NCBI GenBank assembly: GCA_963830385.1
Contig: CAWHMD010000006.1
Span: 620,001-684,000 of the forward strand
Reading direction: 5' to 3'
Length of the DNA: 64,000 nt
Source of the DNA: Bog-532 sp963830385
GTDB lineage: Bacteria > Actinomycetota > Actinomycetes > Streptosporangiales > Streptosporangiaceae
Shown: one piece after another, positions 1 to 9,451 of the stretch
Numbering within the stretch: the stretch's first letter is position 1
How the letters are laid out: each line of letters opens with the position of its first letter
Notes under the pieces: model-generated
Seen by the model: the letters and a program-made list of their open reading frames with translations, nothing else
What the model was told of the DNA's origin: nothing
Databases searched by the model: none
Translations under genes and position numbers: made by a program

Positions 1-903
1 CAGGCCGTACCAGGTCCCGCTGTTCTGGTTGTCACCGAAGTCTTCGACGTAGTTGCCGGAGACGGTGGTCCCGTAGATGCGCGAGAGGTTCAGCGCGTCC
101 TGCTTGACGGCGTACAGGTGGTTGCCGGAGATGTCCCAGCCCTCGGCGTTCGCCATGTGCACGGCGTCCGCACCCGAGTCGGCGATCTGGTTGTTGTCCA
201 GGAACCCGTCGGTGACCGAGTTACCGGAGTCGATCACCTGGAAGCCGTAACGGCCACTGCCGGACACGAAGTTGTTCAGGAACCGGCTGTTCACGCTGGT
301 GTTCTTGATCGCGCTGCCGTTGGCGCCGGTGTTCGTGTCGACGATGCCATCCCAGCAATTGTTGACATCGACGTGCTCCACGTCGACCTGCCAGTTCAGC
401 AGGATGATCCCGTTGGTGGTGCCGGACCCGGCACAGTCGATCGTCATGTCCCGGATCGCCAGCGGGTCACCGGTGGTGTTCGCGCTCTGAACGTAGCTGG
501 CCGAGGCGAACACGTAGGGCAACGAGCCACTCTGCTTGAGGATCGTGCCGGTGGTGCTCCCGCCCGTGTAGGTGCGGTCGCCCGGCAGCGTCAGCCCCTT
601 GGTCAGCAGGCAGGTGCCGCCCTCGAACTCGATCGCGGAGCCGGCCGGGCTGCCGTTGATGGCCTGCTGCATCCGGGCGGCGTCACCGCTGTTGTCCTGG
701 CAGCTGACCTTGATCGTGGCCGTCACCGGCACCGCCGTCGAGGACGTCGATGCCGGTGGCGACGCCGCCGGGCTGGCCGCCGGGTGGGCGACCCACGCCA
801 CCGCGAATCCGACGCAGGCCGCGACGATCACCCCGGCGACGATCAGCGGCCAGCGCCGGACGATCCGGCGCGGCTGGCGGTCCGAGGAGGTGTGGTCGCC
901 CAT
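1..903 (-). CDS. Membrane-anchored right-handed beta-helix protein (C-terminus beyond window)
   Basis: The reading frame starts at ATG 903 and is still open at base 1, so the C-terminus lies outside the window (301 codons seen). Residues 1-18 are basic and polar, 19-39 form one hydrophobic segment, and a Ser/Pro/Ala linker follows, so this is a type II membrane-anchored or signal-anchored extracytoplasmic protein. From about residue 65 there are irregular repeats of the kind IxNTSVxSxFLNNFVSGSG, with many N, G, D and V positions, typical of NosD/pectate-lyase-like parallel beta-helices that bind or cleave polysaccharide. It starts 9 nt after the flavoprotein stop and ends the glycan operon in this window. 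The substrate is unknown and no catalytic residues can be assigned. Confidence 0.8.
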   Translation of the reverse strand, partial: MGDHTSSDRQPRRIVRRWPLIVAGVIVAACVGFAVAWVAHPAASPAASPPASTSSTAVPVTATIKVSCQDNSGDAARMQQAINGSPAGSAIEFEGGTCLLTKGLTLPGDRTYTGGSTTGTILKQSGSLPYVFASASYVQSANTTGDPLAIRDMTIDCAGSGTTNGIILLNWQVDVEHVDVNNCWDGIVDTNTGANGSAIKNTSVNSRFLNNFVSGSGRYGFQVIDSGNSVTDGFLDNNQIADSGADAVHMANAEGWDISGNHLYAVKQDALNLSRIYGTTVSGNYVEDFGDNQNSGTWYGL

Positions 904-912
904 CCGCGTACG

Positions 913-2142
913 CTACATCCGGCCGGCCGCGCGGATGCGACGCGCCACCGCGTTGCTCACCCGGCGGGCAGCGAACTCAGATCCGCAGACGAACCGCATC
1001 AGCGGGCCGAACGTCGACGCCCCCGCCAGGCCCGCGAACCAGACTCCGGGGACCGAGGACTCGAACGAGTTGGACAGCCGCGGCGAATCCACCAGCAGCC
1101 GGATCCGGCCGATCAGCGCGGGGTCCATGAAGCCGAGGCTGGACAGGCTGACCCGGAAGCCGGTCGCGGCCAGCACGTGGTCCACCTTGAACTCGGTCTG
1201 GTGGCCGGTGGCGGTGGCCGTGGTGAGCAGCGCGCTGTCACCGACGGTGCGCGCGTCCGTGATCCGCTGGCCCTCGTGCACGTCCAGCTGGCCGACCACC
1301 CGGTCCCGCAGCCACCAGGCCCCGAACGGCCCGAGCACCCGCTTGACCAGGGCCAGCCGGGTCTCGTCGGGCAGGTAACGGAAGGCGCCGGCCCCGCTGC
1401 TGAACGGGATCAGCCGCCAGTCCGGGCCCAGCGGGGAGCCGACCTCGGGCAGGTAGCGGCGCGCACCCTGGCGCACCACCGGGTCGCCGCCCCATACCAC
1501 CGGGCGCCGGGACACGATCTGCACGCTGGCCCCATGCTCGTGCAGCAGGGCCGCGCTCTCCAGGGCGGACTGCCCGGCCCCGATCACCGCCACCTCACGG
1601 CCGGCGAAACCGTCCAGCGAGGTGTGGTGCGAGCTGTGCGAGATCACGCCGTCGGCGGCCGGCTGGCCGAGTCCGGCCAGCTCGGCGGGCACGTAGGCGG
1701 CGCCGCTCATACCGGTGGCGAGCACGACCGCGGGGGTGGTGATCTGCTCACCGGTCGCCAGCGTGACCAGGAACTGGTGGCCGTCCTGCTTGAGCCCGGT
1801 GACCTTGACGTTTTCCACATCGGGGACGTTGCGCTGGGCGAACCACTGGCCGTAGCGGATGAACAGGTCGATCGGCACCACGTCGTCCCCGACCAGCGGG
1901 GTGATACCGGACACCGTGCAGAAGTCCTCGAGCCGGGAGCCCGATCCGGGCGACGAGAGGCTGGAGGCCGAGGGTGTGGACTTCAGGAACATGCCGGCCG
2001 GCATCTGGGAGTGCCAGCCGGACATGACGTCGCCGAAGGTGCGCACCGCGATGCCGCGGCCGCGCAGGTGCGCGGCTACGGAAAGGCCGTAAGGACCAGC
2101 CCCGATGACAACGGCTGGCGCGTATGAGGTGGTTGCTGGCAT
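913..2142 (-). CDS. FAD-dependent NAD(P)-binding monooxygenase-like protein
   Basis: The 409-residue protein begins with the dinucleotide-binding motif GAGPYGLS (residues 14-21) and has a second one, VIGAGQSALESA (about 186-197), and a late ATGFR motif. This is the two-Rossmann layout of flavin-containing monooxygenases and lysine/ornithine N-hydroxylases. Known family members oxidise amines or sulfur compounds with NADPH and O2; the substrate here is not predictable. ATG 2142 is preferred over the in-frame TTG 2157 because GAGAGGG lies 6 nt before it. It sits downstream of an ATP-grasp ligase in a surface-glycan operon, so it may modify a peptide or amino substituent of the glycan (inference). 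Confidence 0.8.
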   Translation of the reverse strand: MPATTSYAPAVVIGAGPYGLSVAAHLRGRGIAVRTFGDVMSGWHSQMPAGMFLKSTPSASSLSSPGSGSRLEDFCTVSGITPLVGDDVVPIDLFIRYGQWFAQRNVPDVENVKVTGLKQDGHQFLVTLATGEQITTPAVVLATGMSGAAYVPAELAGLGQPAADGVISHSSHHTSLDGFAGREVAVIGAGQSALESAALLHEHGASVQIVSRRPVVWGGDPVVRQGARRYLPEVGSPLGPDWRLIPFSSGAGAFRYLPDETRLALVKRVLGPFGAWWLRDRVVGQLDVHEGQRITDARTVGDSALLTTATATGHQTEFKVDHVLAATGFRVSLSSLGFMDPALIGRIRLLVDSPRLSNSFESSVPGVWFAGLAGASTFGPLMRFVCGSEFAARRVSNAVARRIRAAGRM

Positions 2143-2220
2143 AGAGGTCCCTCTCAACTGCTAGCCGCCCCCCGGCGGCGACGCATCTGTTCAGTGTTCA
2201 GCGGCAGATTCTGGTGGTGC

Positions 2221-3531
2221 TCAATCACATAACTTCGGCAGCGGCGCGACCGGCTCGGCGGCCGGCTGGCTCACCGCCCGGGCGTCCCGCCGGACCGCGC
2301 GGGCCCGTCTGAGCCGGTTCAGGTAGGTGGCCAGCGGGGCCGCCGACCGGACCAGCATTACCGCCACCGGCAGCGGGTCGTCGGCCGCGAACCAGGCCAG
2401 CTCGGTCTCCCCGGCCTCCGGGAGCGGAGGAAGGTGGTCCGTGCTCCGCCGGCCGGACAGCCGGGCGGTCAGGTCCACGTTCTCGACGATGATCCGCCTG
2501 CCCTCCGGCATCGGCGCCGACGGCACCGGGCGGCCGGTCAGGTCGAGGTGCATGGCCCGGACGACGTCGATACCGGCGGCGTTCTCGAACAGCCGGAACT
2601 GGGCGCCGATGCGCGGGTTGAAGTCCACCAGCTTGTACTGGCCGTCGCGCCGGTCGAACCGGAAGTCGAGATCGGCGATCCCGGCGAAGCCGACCTGGTC
2701 GCACAGGTGCGCCGCCAGCTCGGCCAGCTTCGGGTTGTTGACCGTGTAGGCGAGCGCGGTCATGCCGGCCTTGGGCGGCCAGGACCGGACCTTGATCCCG
2801 GTGAACAGCACCAGCGGGTCACCCTCGGCCCCGCGGTACAGGTGCACGATCCAGTCCTCGGCCACGTCGGCCGGGATGTACTCCTGGAGAATGACGCTGG
2901 GCGTCTCACCCCAGTCGCGGGCCATCGCCAGCAGCTCACCGGCCGAGTCGATGATCGTGGTCCCGTTCACGACCGGATGGTGCAGCCGCGTCCACGCCTC
3001 CAGATTCTTCGCCACGACCGGGAACGTGGCCCGGGCGGCGAACTGCTCGATGTCCGCCATCGTCTTGGGGAACGACGAGGTGGGCGCCGGCACGTCGTGC
3101 TCCAGGCAGAGCTCGTACAGCCCTCCCTTGCTGGCCAGCCGGGCCGGCAGCTGGGGCGCCACCTGGGGCAGCAGGAACCAGTCGGCCAGCTCGGCCGAGT
3201 TCTCGGCGATGAGGACGGCCGCCTCCTCGTCGGTCGGGACGAGGACCGACGGCCGCCCGATCTGCTGGCCGGCCTCCTTGAGGTGCTTGACCATCAGCGC
3301 CGGCTCGGCCCGCTCATCCTTCGGCCAGACGAACCGTTCCCGGCAGTACCGGGACAGGGCGGCAGGCGTCCAGCGGTCCTCGGCCACCGCGTGGACCGGG
3401 ACGCCGAGACGCCCCAGCGACCGGATCGCGTCGACGCCGCCATGGTGGATCGGATAGTGACCCACCTTCACGATCACCGCCGGGACATCCCGGTCGACGG
3501 CCGGTGCGGCCAGCGCTGGATGACGCCTCAT
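2221..3531 (-). CDS. ATP-grasp ligase (carboxylate-amine ligase type)
   Basis: This 436-residue protein has an N-terminal pre-ATP-grasp fold with VIVKVGHYPIHHGGVDAIRS near the start, then the ATP-grasp core: ASKGGLYELC (the lysine of the first ATP-binding strand), PVVAKNLEAW, ILQEYIPADVAEDW and the metal-binding end VDFNPRIGAQFRL. ATP-grasp ligases join a carboxylate to an amine or thiol through an acyl phosphate. The context suggests attachment of an amino acid or similar group to a surface glycan or its lipid carrier (inference). The start is uncertain: ATG 3531 has only a weak upstream GGA, and a TTG at 3633 would add 34 atypical residues and overlap the upstream stop. Confidence 0.8.
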   Translation of the reverse strand: MRRHPALAAPAVDRDVPAVIVKVGHYPIHHGGVDAIRSLGRLGVPVHAVAEDRWTPAALSRYCRERFVWPKDERAEPALMVKHLKEAGQQIGRPSVLVPTDEEAAVLIAENSAELADWFLLPQVAPQLPARLASKGGLYELCLEHDVPAPTSSFPKTMADIEQFAARATFPVVAKNLEAWTRLHHPVVNGTTIIDSAGELLAMARDWGETPSVILQEYIPADVAEDWIVHLYRGAEGDPLVLFTGIKVRSWPPKAGMTALAYTVNNPKLAELAAHLCDQVGFAGIADLDFRFDRRDGQYKLVDFNPRIGAQFRLFENAAGIDVVRAMHLDLTGRPVPSAPMPEGRRIIVENVDLTARLSGRRSTDHLPPLPEAGETELAWFAADDPLPVAVMLVRSAAPLATYLNRLRRARAVRRDARAVSQPAAEPVAPLPKLCD

Positions 3532-3616
3532 GAAACGTGTCCATCCGCGGCAGCCCGGCGGCCGCCGGTACGCATGTAGTTCCCAACGCTGCTCGTTCCC
3601 CCCTGCCTGACGCCCG

Positions 3617-6600
3617 TCATCCGAGGACCGCAAATCGGATGAGAACGATGATGATGAAGACGACCAGCAGCGGAATCGAAGCCATACCGAGCCGCCGCAT
3701 GAGCCGGGTATTCGCCGGCCGCCAGATCCGGACGAACTCCCTCGCGCCCAGGACGAGCAGCAAGAGCGCGAGTTCGGCCAGTCCGATCGGGGTCCAGATA
3801 GTCGACGGAAGGGTCTGGACCGTACTCGGCATGGGTTGCCGGGCTGTCCCCTTCGGCCAGGTCAGAGTGTAGATCACCGCGTCCTGGTTGGCGTACGCGA
3901 CCTTGACGCCGGGATAGGCCTTCATCGCTGCGCGGAACTCCTGGCCCCAGGTGGCCGGGTAGCTCGCACCCTGCTCCAGGTACTCCTCCTGGGTGGTGGT
4001 GGTCATGACGTAACTGCCGGGCCCGCTGGCCCGGAGCGCGGCCACCACGCTGCCCACCGACGCCGGGTTGAGCGAGGCCTTCTGCGCCTCGTAGTCGATC
4101 TTCTCGATGTCTTTGTAATTCCACGGAATCTGCGGCGTGTCGTCGTTGACCGGGTCCTCGCTCAGCCAGAGGACATGGATCCCCTGACTGTCGTGGGCGT
4201 ACAGGTAGTTCGTGGCGGCCACTTCACCGGTGGGCGTGCGCTCGAAGGCCTCGTTGCCGTACCGGGGGATGAAGAAGATGACCACGGCCGCGATGACACA
4301 CACGGCCAGCGCGGGCAGCGTCCGCCATGGCCGCCAGTCACGGACCGGGGCCGGGAAGAACAACATGGCGGCCAGGATGGACGCGGTCGGGAGCATGAAC
4401 AGGTAGACCCGCAGCGCCATCTCACCGCCGTAGCTCTGCAGGCCGAAGCCCAGGAACGGCACGGCGGTGAGCACGACCAGGACCCGGTCATCGATGGCCA
4501 GCCGGCGGCGGCGCAGCAGCCCGAAGCCGGCCAGGATCAGGACCGTGGCGGCAAACCCGTCCCGGGCGTACAGCACGTACTTGTGCAGCGACGAGGTGCC
4601 GGTGGCCCGCGCGGAGACGCTGGTGGACAGGTTGGAGCCCAGGTCGCCGAGGCCGCCGAACATGTCGCTGAGGTGACCGGACCAGAACCCGACCGTGCCG
4701 AAGCTGACCCAGGCGGCGAAGATCACCGCGAGCAGGATCGGCAGGCTGCGCAGCTGGAAGCGCCCGATCAGGGCCAGCGCCATGCAGGCCACCACCATGA
4801 AGAACGGTGTCAGCTGGTGGCCGACCGTGCTGAAGGCGACGATGGCCACGATCGCGCTGGCCACGGCGACCCGCTGGCCCCGGCTGGCGTCCACGGCCGG
4901 TTTGTCGCCGGGCAGCGGGTGGTCGAGCCGGATCCGGTTCAGCAGCCGCTGCACCCGTGGGCCGCCGGTGAGGTGGGCCGCGAAGGCCGGCCGACGCCGG
5001 CCGCGGGCGGCCTGCCGGTGGCCGGCCCGGTCGCCCGGCGCACCGGCGGTGGCCGGACCGGTGGTCGCGCGCTTACCGAAGTAGGTGATCACCAGCGCGA
5101 TCACGAACAGGTAGAGCACGTACATGAACGACTGGGGCGAGAAGTAGTCCTGGCCCACCCAGTTGCCCACGGTGAAGATGAACAGCGCCAGCCACTTGGC
5201 CCGCCAGCTGACGTGCAGCCGCTTGACGATCATGCCCATCGGCACCAGCGCCAGCAGGTCCATCGCCGTCGGCCAGACGCGCAGCAGCGGCATCAGGTTG
5301 TCGGTGCCCAGCAGGTGCTCGATGGCGGCGATGACCTCGAAGAACCCCGGCCAGCTGAAGTATGCCGACAGGGCCGGCGAGGTGTGCCCGGTCCGGTAGA
5401 TGTACTCGACGAACCCGGCGATCCAGTAGGCGGTCGGGAACCGGGGCTGCGGCTCCATGACCGCCGTCACCCCGTCCAGGCAGATGACGATCGCGGCTAC
5501 CAGCCCGCCCAGCAGCAGCGGCTTGGGCCGGGCGCGGCCGAGCGCGAGCACGAAGGCCAGCGCGAGCAGCACGATCCCGGCCAGCGACGCGGCCGGCAGG
5601 ATCGAGATCAGCCCGAGCCCGCTCATGTTGTTGAGCTTGGGGGTGGCCTGGCCGACGGTACCGAAGAACAAGGCGGTGCCGATGGTGCCCAGCAAGGCGA
5701 TCAGTACGGTCGGCATCCAGCTGGGCGCCTGGCCGGACCGCGAACCGGGCCGCTTGCCCGGCTCGGCCGGCTTGGGGCGCCGGGGCGGCGGGGTCCGCTC
5801 CGCCCGGCGGATGCTCCGGCTACCCGGGGCACCCAGACCAGCGAGGCCACCCGGGGCGCCCGGGCCACCGGGGGCGCCCGGGCCACGGCCCGCGCCGCCC
5901 GCGGGCGGCTTGACGTCGATGATGTCGAGCGGGCTGGTGAGGGCGGCGTCGCCCATGGCCACCGCGATCGCCCGGATGGGCAGGGTCAGCGTGCGGGCCG
6001 CGAAGTTGTCGAACGCCTCGTTGACGGGACGGGCGAACGCCGCCTCGCCGGCGCCGGTCCGGGCCGCGTCGCGCACGCCGGCCAGCGCCGCCTCGCGCAG
6101 CGCGGCGGGCAGCGGGCCGATCATCGTCTTGTCCAGGTCGAGGCGGTCCAGCCGCAGGTCGGTCCGCGTCGGCTCGGCCCCGGTGGTGACCGCCGAATCC
6201 GCGTAGGCAGCGCTGACAGCGGGGCGCGCCGACGGGACCTGCGGCAGGCGCTCGGCCTTGGCCGCCTGGCGGGACGACATGACCCGGCGGAACGCGGGGA
6301 AGATCAGGATCGCGACGAACAACTGGGCGATCAGCACGCCCAGCGACGCCCCGGACACCCCGACCACGCCGGTCAGCCCCAGTGCGAGACCGAGGATGAA
6401 CACGAAGCGGACGATCTGGACGACCGCGATCGTCTTGGGCCGGTTCTGCGCCCGCAGCGTCCCGAGGTAGAGCTCGGTGACCGCCTTCGGCACGGTGGCC
6501 AGGGCCATCAGTTCGAGCACGGGCGCGCCGTACAAGGCGTACTTGGGCCCGTACAGGCGGAGCGCGAACGGCGCGAGCAGCGTGACCAGGGCGACGATCG

Positions 6601-7663
6601 GCAGCAGGATGGTGGCCAGCCGCTTGACCGCCGAGCGGGTGTTGGCCGCCAGCGTCTGCGCGTCGAACGCCCCCTCGACGGTCAGCGACATCGCCATGTT
6701 GATCGCCAGCAGGTCCAGGACCAGGCCGACGCTCCAGGCGATGTAGAAGTAGGCGCTCTTCTCCGGGCCGATCCGGGCGGCCACCAGGATCGGGACCAGG
6801 TTGTTGATGCCCAGCAGGCACATGGCCCCGACGTAGTCGCCAGCCAGGAACTTGCCGATCTGGCGGCTGGTCGGCGGGGTGCGGTGCGCGGTCAGTTCCT
6901 CGTGCCGCGGGATCAGCTTGAAGAAGATCAAGCCGTTGACCAGCGGCAGGGACACCAGCACGGGCAGCATCCAGGAGGCGAAGATACCCGCCGCGGGGAT
7001 GGCGGCGGCGAACGCCAGCAGCAGGATGATCTTGACCACGCCGAACGTGCCGTTCTCCAGCGGCACCCAGATCGCGTTGCGCAACCCGGTCATCACACCG
7101 TCCTGGAGCGTGAAGATGCTCCAGGTGACCACCGACACGAGGAACGCCAGCCCGGGCACCAGCCCGGTCAGCTCGGAGTAGGTGGGGCCCCAGTGGCTGA
7201 CCGTGAGCAGGAACGGGATCGTGACGACGATCGAGGCCAGCGAGCTGAACAGGTACGTGCGCAGCACCCACGACCGGGTGCGCCGTCCGGTCTGCGGCAG
7301 GAACCGGGTGATCGCGCCGACCAGGTTGTAGGCGGTGAACCCGGACACCAGGTTCATCGCCGAATAGGCGGCCGACGCCCGGCCCACCTCGACCGCGGTG
7401 TAGCCGCGGGCGGCCAGCAGCCAGTAGAGCACGCCGAGGATGCCGGTCACCGCGGTGTTGATCATCAACGCGTAGGCGTTGCGGTACAGCGGTGATGACA
7501 GGTGAGCGCGCAGGTCCTGGTACCGGGCGTACAGATCGACGGACCCGACGCGGAGACTCCTGGCCCGGTGAGAGGGTTCCAGCGTGGTCCGGGCCGGCCG
7601 GGCCTGGTCGTTCGTTTCGGGGTCGGTGAGCCCCGCTACCTCATGCACGTCGGGAGATGCCAC
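3617..7663 (-). CDS. Wzx-type flippase fused to a large polytopic membrane enzyme domain
   Basis: A single 1348-residue frame. Residues about 40-470 form a MATE/Wzx-like polysaccharide flippase with some 12-14 helices. Residues about 470-645 are a Ser/Ala/Pro and Gly-Ala-Pro rich cytoplasmic linker. Residues about 650-1348 form a second block of 12 or more helices with the loop FPTAYWIAGFVEYIYRTGH and an extracytoplasmic C-terminal part, resembling GT-C glycosyltransferases or polymerases. The start is GTG 7663, preceded by GAAGG, and overlaps the deacetylase stop by 23 nt. Export and polymerisation or glycosylation are normally separate proteins, so the fusion is unusual. The C-terminal assignment rests on topology only. 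Confidence 0.75.
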   Translation of the reverse strand: MASPDVHEVAGLTDPETNDQARPARTTLEPSHRARSLRVGSVDLYARYQDLRAHLSSPLYRNAYALMINTAVTGILGVLYWLLAARGYTAVEVGRASAAYSAMNLVSGFTAYNLVGAITRFLPQTGRRTRSWVLRTYLFSSLASIVVTIPFLLTVSHWGPTYSELTGLVPGLAFLVSVVTWSIFTLQDGVMTGLRNAIWVPLENGTFGVVKIILLLAFAAAIPAAGIFASWMLPVLVSLPLVNGLIFFKLIPRHEELTAHRTPPTSRQIGKFLAGDYVGAMCLLGINNLVPILVAARIGPEKSAYFYIAWSVGLVLDLLAINMAMSLTVEGAFDAQTLAANTRSAVKRLATILLPIVALVTLLAPFALRLYGPKYALYGAPVLELMALATVPKAVTELYLGTLRAQNRPKTIAVVQIVRFVFILGLALGLTGVVGVSGASLGVLIAQLFVAILIFPAFRRVMSSRQAAKAERLPQVPSARPAVSAAYADSAVTTGAEPTRTDLRLDRLDLDKTMIGPLPAALREAALAGVRDAARTGAGEAAFARPVNEAFDNFAARTLTLPIRAIAVAMGDAALTSPLDIIDVKPPAGGAGRGPGAPGGPGAPGGLAGLGAPGSRSIRRAERTPPPRRPKPAEPGKRPGSRSGQAPSWMPTVLIALLGTIGTALFFGTVGQATPKLNNMSGLGLISILPAASLAGIVLLALAFVLALGRARPKPLLLGGLVAAIVICLDGVTAVMEPQPRFPTAYWIAGFVEYIYRTGHTSPALSAYFSWPGFFEVIAAIEHLLGTDNLMPLLRVWPTAMDLLALVPMGMIVKRLHVSWRAKWLALFIFTVGNWVGQDYFSPQSFMYVLYLFVIALVITYFGKRATTGPATAGAPGDRAGHRQAARGRRRPAFAAHLTGGPRVQRLLNRIRLDHPLPGDKPAVDASRGQRVAVASAIVAIVAFSTVGHQLTPFFMVVACMALALIGRFQLRSLPILLAVIFAAWVSFGTVGFWSGHLSDMFGGLGDLGSNLSTSVSARATGTSSLHKYVLYARDGFAATVLILAGFGLLRRRRLAIDDRVLVVLTAVPFLGFGLQSYGGEMALRVYLFMLPTASILAAMLFFPAPVRDWRPWRTLPALAVCVIAAVVIFFIPRYGNEAFERTPTGEVAATNYLYAHDSQGIHVLWLSEDPVNDDTPQIPWNYKDIEKIDYEAQKASLNPASVGSVVAALRASGPGSYVMTTTTQEEYLEQGASYPATWGQEFRAAMKAYPGVKVAYANQDAVIYTLTWPKGTARQPMPSTVQTLPSTIWTPIGLAELALLLLVLGAREFVRIWRPANTRLMRRLGMASIPLLVVFIIIVLIRFAVLG

Positions 7664-8471
7664 CGATCACAGCCTTCGTCTTCCTGACCACCGCGTACCC
7701 CTTGGTCAGCGCGTGGTCTTTCAGATAGATCGTCGATTCCTGGCCCCCCCGGACCACCCGCTCGAAGGTCTCCGGCCGGGTGGACGCGCGCACCGTCAGC
7801 CGCGGCACGGCGAACTTGTCCGCGCCGGGCCTGGCCATCGCGTTGGCGACCGATGACGCGTGCCGGTCGCCGGCCGCCCGCACCGCCTCGCGGACCCTGG
7901 TGCTGGAGTAGCCGAAGGGATAGGCCACGCTCGGCACGGGCTGGCCGATGCCCTCCTCGAGCAGCTCCTTGGGCGTGGTCAGCTCCTCCTTGAGCTGACG
8001 GCCGGGGATCTGGTCGAGCTCGGGATGCCCATGGCTGTGGGCACCGATCTCCACTCCGGCCGCCGCCACCTCGCGGATCTGGCTCCACGTCAGCGTCGGG
8101 CCGAGCGGCGTCCCCGCCGCGTACCGGCCGGCATCGGCGATCCAGCCGGTCGTCACGAAGACGGTGGCGGTGAAGCCGTACCTGTCCAGCAGCGGAAGCG
8201 CCTCGCGGTGAAAGTCCTCGTAACCGTCATCGAAGGTCAGCACGACCGCGCGGGCCGGCAGCCGGCCCGGATCGGTGGCCAGCGCCTCCGCCGCCGCGGT
8301 GAACGTGAGGGTGGTGTAACCGGCGTCGTGCAGGTACCCGAGCTGGGCGGCGAAGTTGCCGGGGGGCACGGCCAGCCGGCTCTTGGTGCCGGGCTGGGCG
8401 GCGATCTCGTGATACATCAAGATAGGTACGTACGGCCGGGCGCCCTGGATTGGCGCCGCCGCGCCGGTCAC
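7641..8471 (-). CDS. Polysaccharide deacetylase (NodB homology domain)
   Basis: A 276-residue carbohydrate esterase family 4 protein. TFDDGY (79-84) is motif 1 with the catalytic base and metal-binding Asp; HSHGHP (145-150) is motif 2 with the two metal-binding histidines; AYPFGYSS is the motif 3 region. CE4 enzymes remove N- or O-acetyl groups from chitin, peptidoglycan or exopolysaccharide using a divalent metal. There is no clear signal peptide, so cytoplasmic action on a lipid-linked precursor or non-classical export is possible. The GTG start overlaps the upstream glycosyltransferase stop as GTGA, so the two are translationally coupled. Confidence 0.9.
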   Translation of the reverse strand: MTGAAAPIQGARPYVPILMYHEIAAQPGTKSRLAVPPGNFAAQLGYLHDAGYTTLTFTAAAEALATDPGRLPARAVVLTFDDGYEDFHREALPLLDRYGFTATVFVTTGWIADAGRYAAGTPLGPTLTWSQIREVAAAGVEIGAHSHGHPELDQIPGRQLKEELTTPKELLEEGIGQPVPSVAYPFGYSSTRVREAVRAAGDRHASSVANAMARPGADKFAVPRLTVRASTRPETFERVVRGGQESTIYLKDHALTKGYAVVRKTKAVIGGISRRA

Positions 8472-9448
8472 GAGCTTGACCCCGGCGCGCTGGTCCCCGC
8501 CAGCGCGCGCGGGCCACGACGGCGGTCCCTGGCGTTGCCCGCCACACCCGCCGCATAACCGAGAGTGACCGAGGCCAGGCCCGCGACGATGGCGCCCGCG
8601 CGGCCGAGGCCGGCCCGGTCGCCGCGCAGGGCGTCGGCCACCCCCCGGCCCACCCCGAGCGGGAGCGTCCGGGTGGCGTAGGCCCGCTCGGACGACAGGC
8701 CGTCCTGGGTACCCACGTTGCGCGTCACCATGGCCTTGGACAGGCCCTCGGCGTAGCAGCGGCGGCGGTAGTAGGCGAACCGGCGCCGGTCGTCACGGAC
8801 GCGGTGCCAGATCAGCGCCTGCTCGTCGAACAGCAGCACCGAGCCGGGAATCTGCTGGTGCAGGCGGATGCAGAACTCGGTCTCCTCGCAGCCCAGCGGC
8901 CGCTTGCCCTTGCCCCGGCCGATACCGGTGGTGAACCCGCCGACCTTGTCGAACACGTCACGGCGGAAGGAGGCGTTGCCCCCCAGCAGGTTGCGGACGG
9001 GCGCCCGTCTCGTGGGCATCCCGATGTAGGTGCACCCGATCACCCAGTCGAACTCCTCCGGGAACCAGCCGGGCCGGTCCGAGTCCCACGCGGGCAGGGT
9101 GCGGCCGCCCACTCCCATGATGTTGGGGGTGGTGTAGGCGTCGATCATGTTCTTCAGCCAGTTGACGTCGGCCACCGCGTCGTCGTCGAGGAACGCCACC
9201 ACCTGGCCGGTGGCCGCGGCGATACCGGCGTTCCGGCCGCCGGACAGCCCCTGCTGGTGGTCGTTCTCGATCACCATCGCCTCGGGCAGCGCGGCCTTCA
9301 GGCGCTCGTACAGCGGGCGGTTGTAATCCACCACCACGATCAGCTCTTTGGCCGGGTGGCTCTGCGCGTTCACCGACGCCACCGCGGCCAGGGTGTCATC
9401 CCACCGGTCGTCGGCGTGTGCGTTGATGATGACGGAGGCGGACAGCAC
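8468..9448 (-). CDS. Glycosyltransferase family 2
   Basis: A 326-residue GT-A fold glycosyltransferase. SVIINAHADDRWDDTL is the nucleotide-binding start, QGLSGGRNAGIAAATG the acceptor/donor loop and FLDDDAV the metal-binding DxD. A hydrophobic stretch near residues 285-310 could attach it to the membrane. The start is GTG 9448 with GAGGGAG 9 nt upstream, 3 nt after the stop of the preceding glycosyltransferase. It probably extends a lipid-linked surface glycan from a nucleotide sugar; the sugar cannot be predicted. Confidence 0.88.
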   Translation of the reverse strand: MLSASVIINAHADDRWDDTLAAVASVNAQSHPAKELIVVVDYNRPLYERLKAALPEAMVIENDHQQGLSGGRNAGIAAATGQVVAFLDDDAVADVNWLKNMIDAYTTPNIMGVGGRTLPAWDSDRPGWFPEEFDWVIGCTYIGMPTRRAPVRNLLGGNASFRRDVFDKVGGFTTGIGRGKGKRPLGCEETEFCIRLHQQIPGSVLLFDEQALIWHRVRDDRRRFAYYRRRCYAEGLSKAMVTRNVGTQDGLSSERAYATRTLPLGVGRGVADALRGDRAGLGRAGAIVAGLASVTLGYAAGVAGNARDRRRGPRALAGTSAPGSSS

Positions 9449-9451
9449 GGG

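Noticed and set aside
3836..7495. Very long plus-strand open frame of 1219 codons opposite the flippase fusion
   Set aside because: It is an antisense frame opened by GC-rich third positions: composition is His/Arg/Asp/Gly/Gln-rich with no family motif, and the minus-strand gene has clear domains. The same holds for plus-strand frames at 118-2127, 13169-16690, 29818-30912 and 30176-32326, and others.
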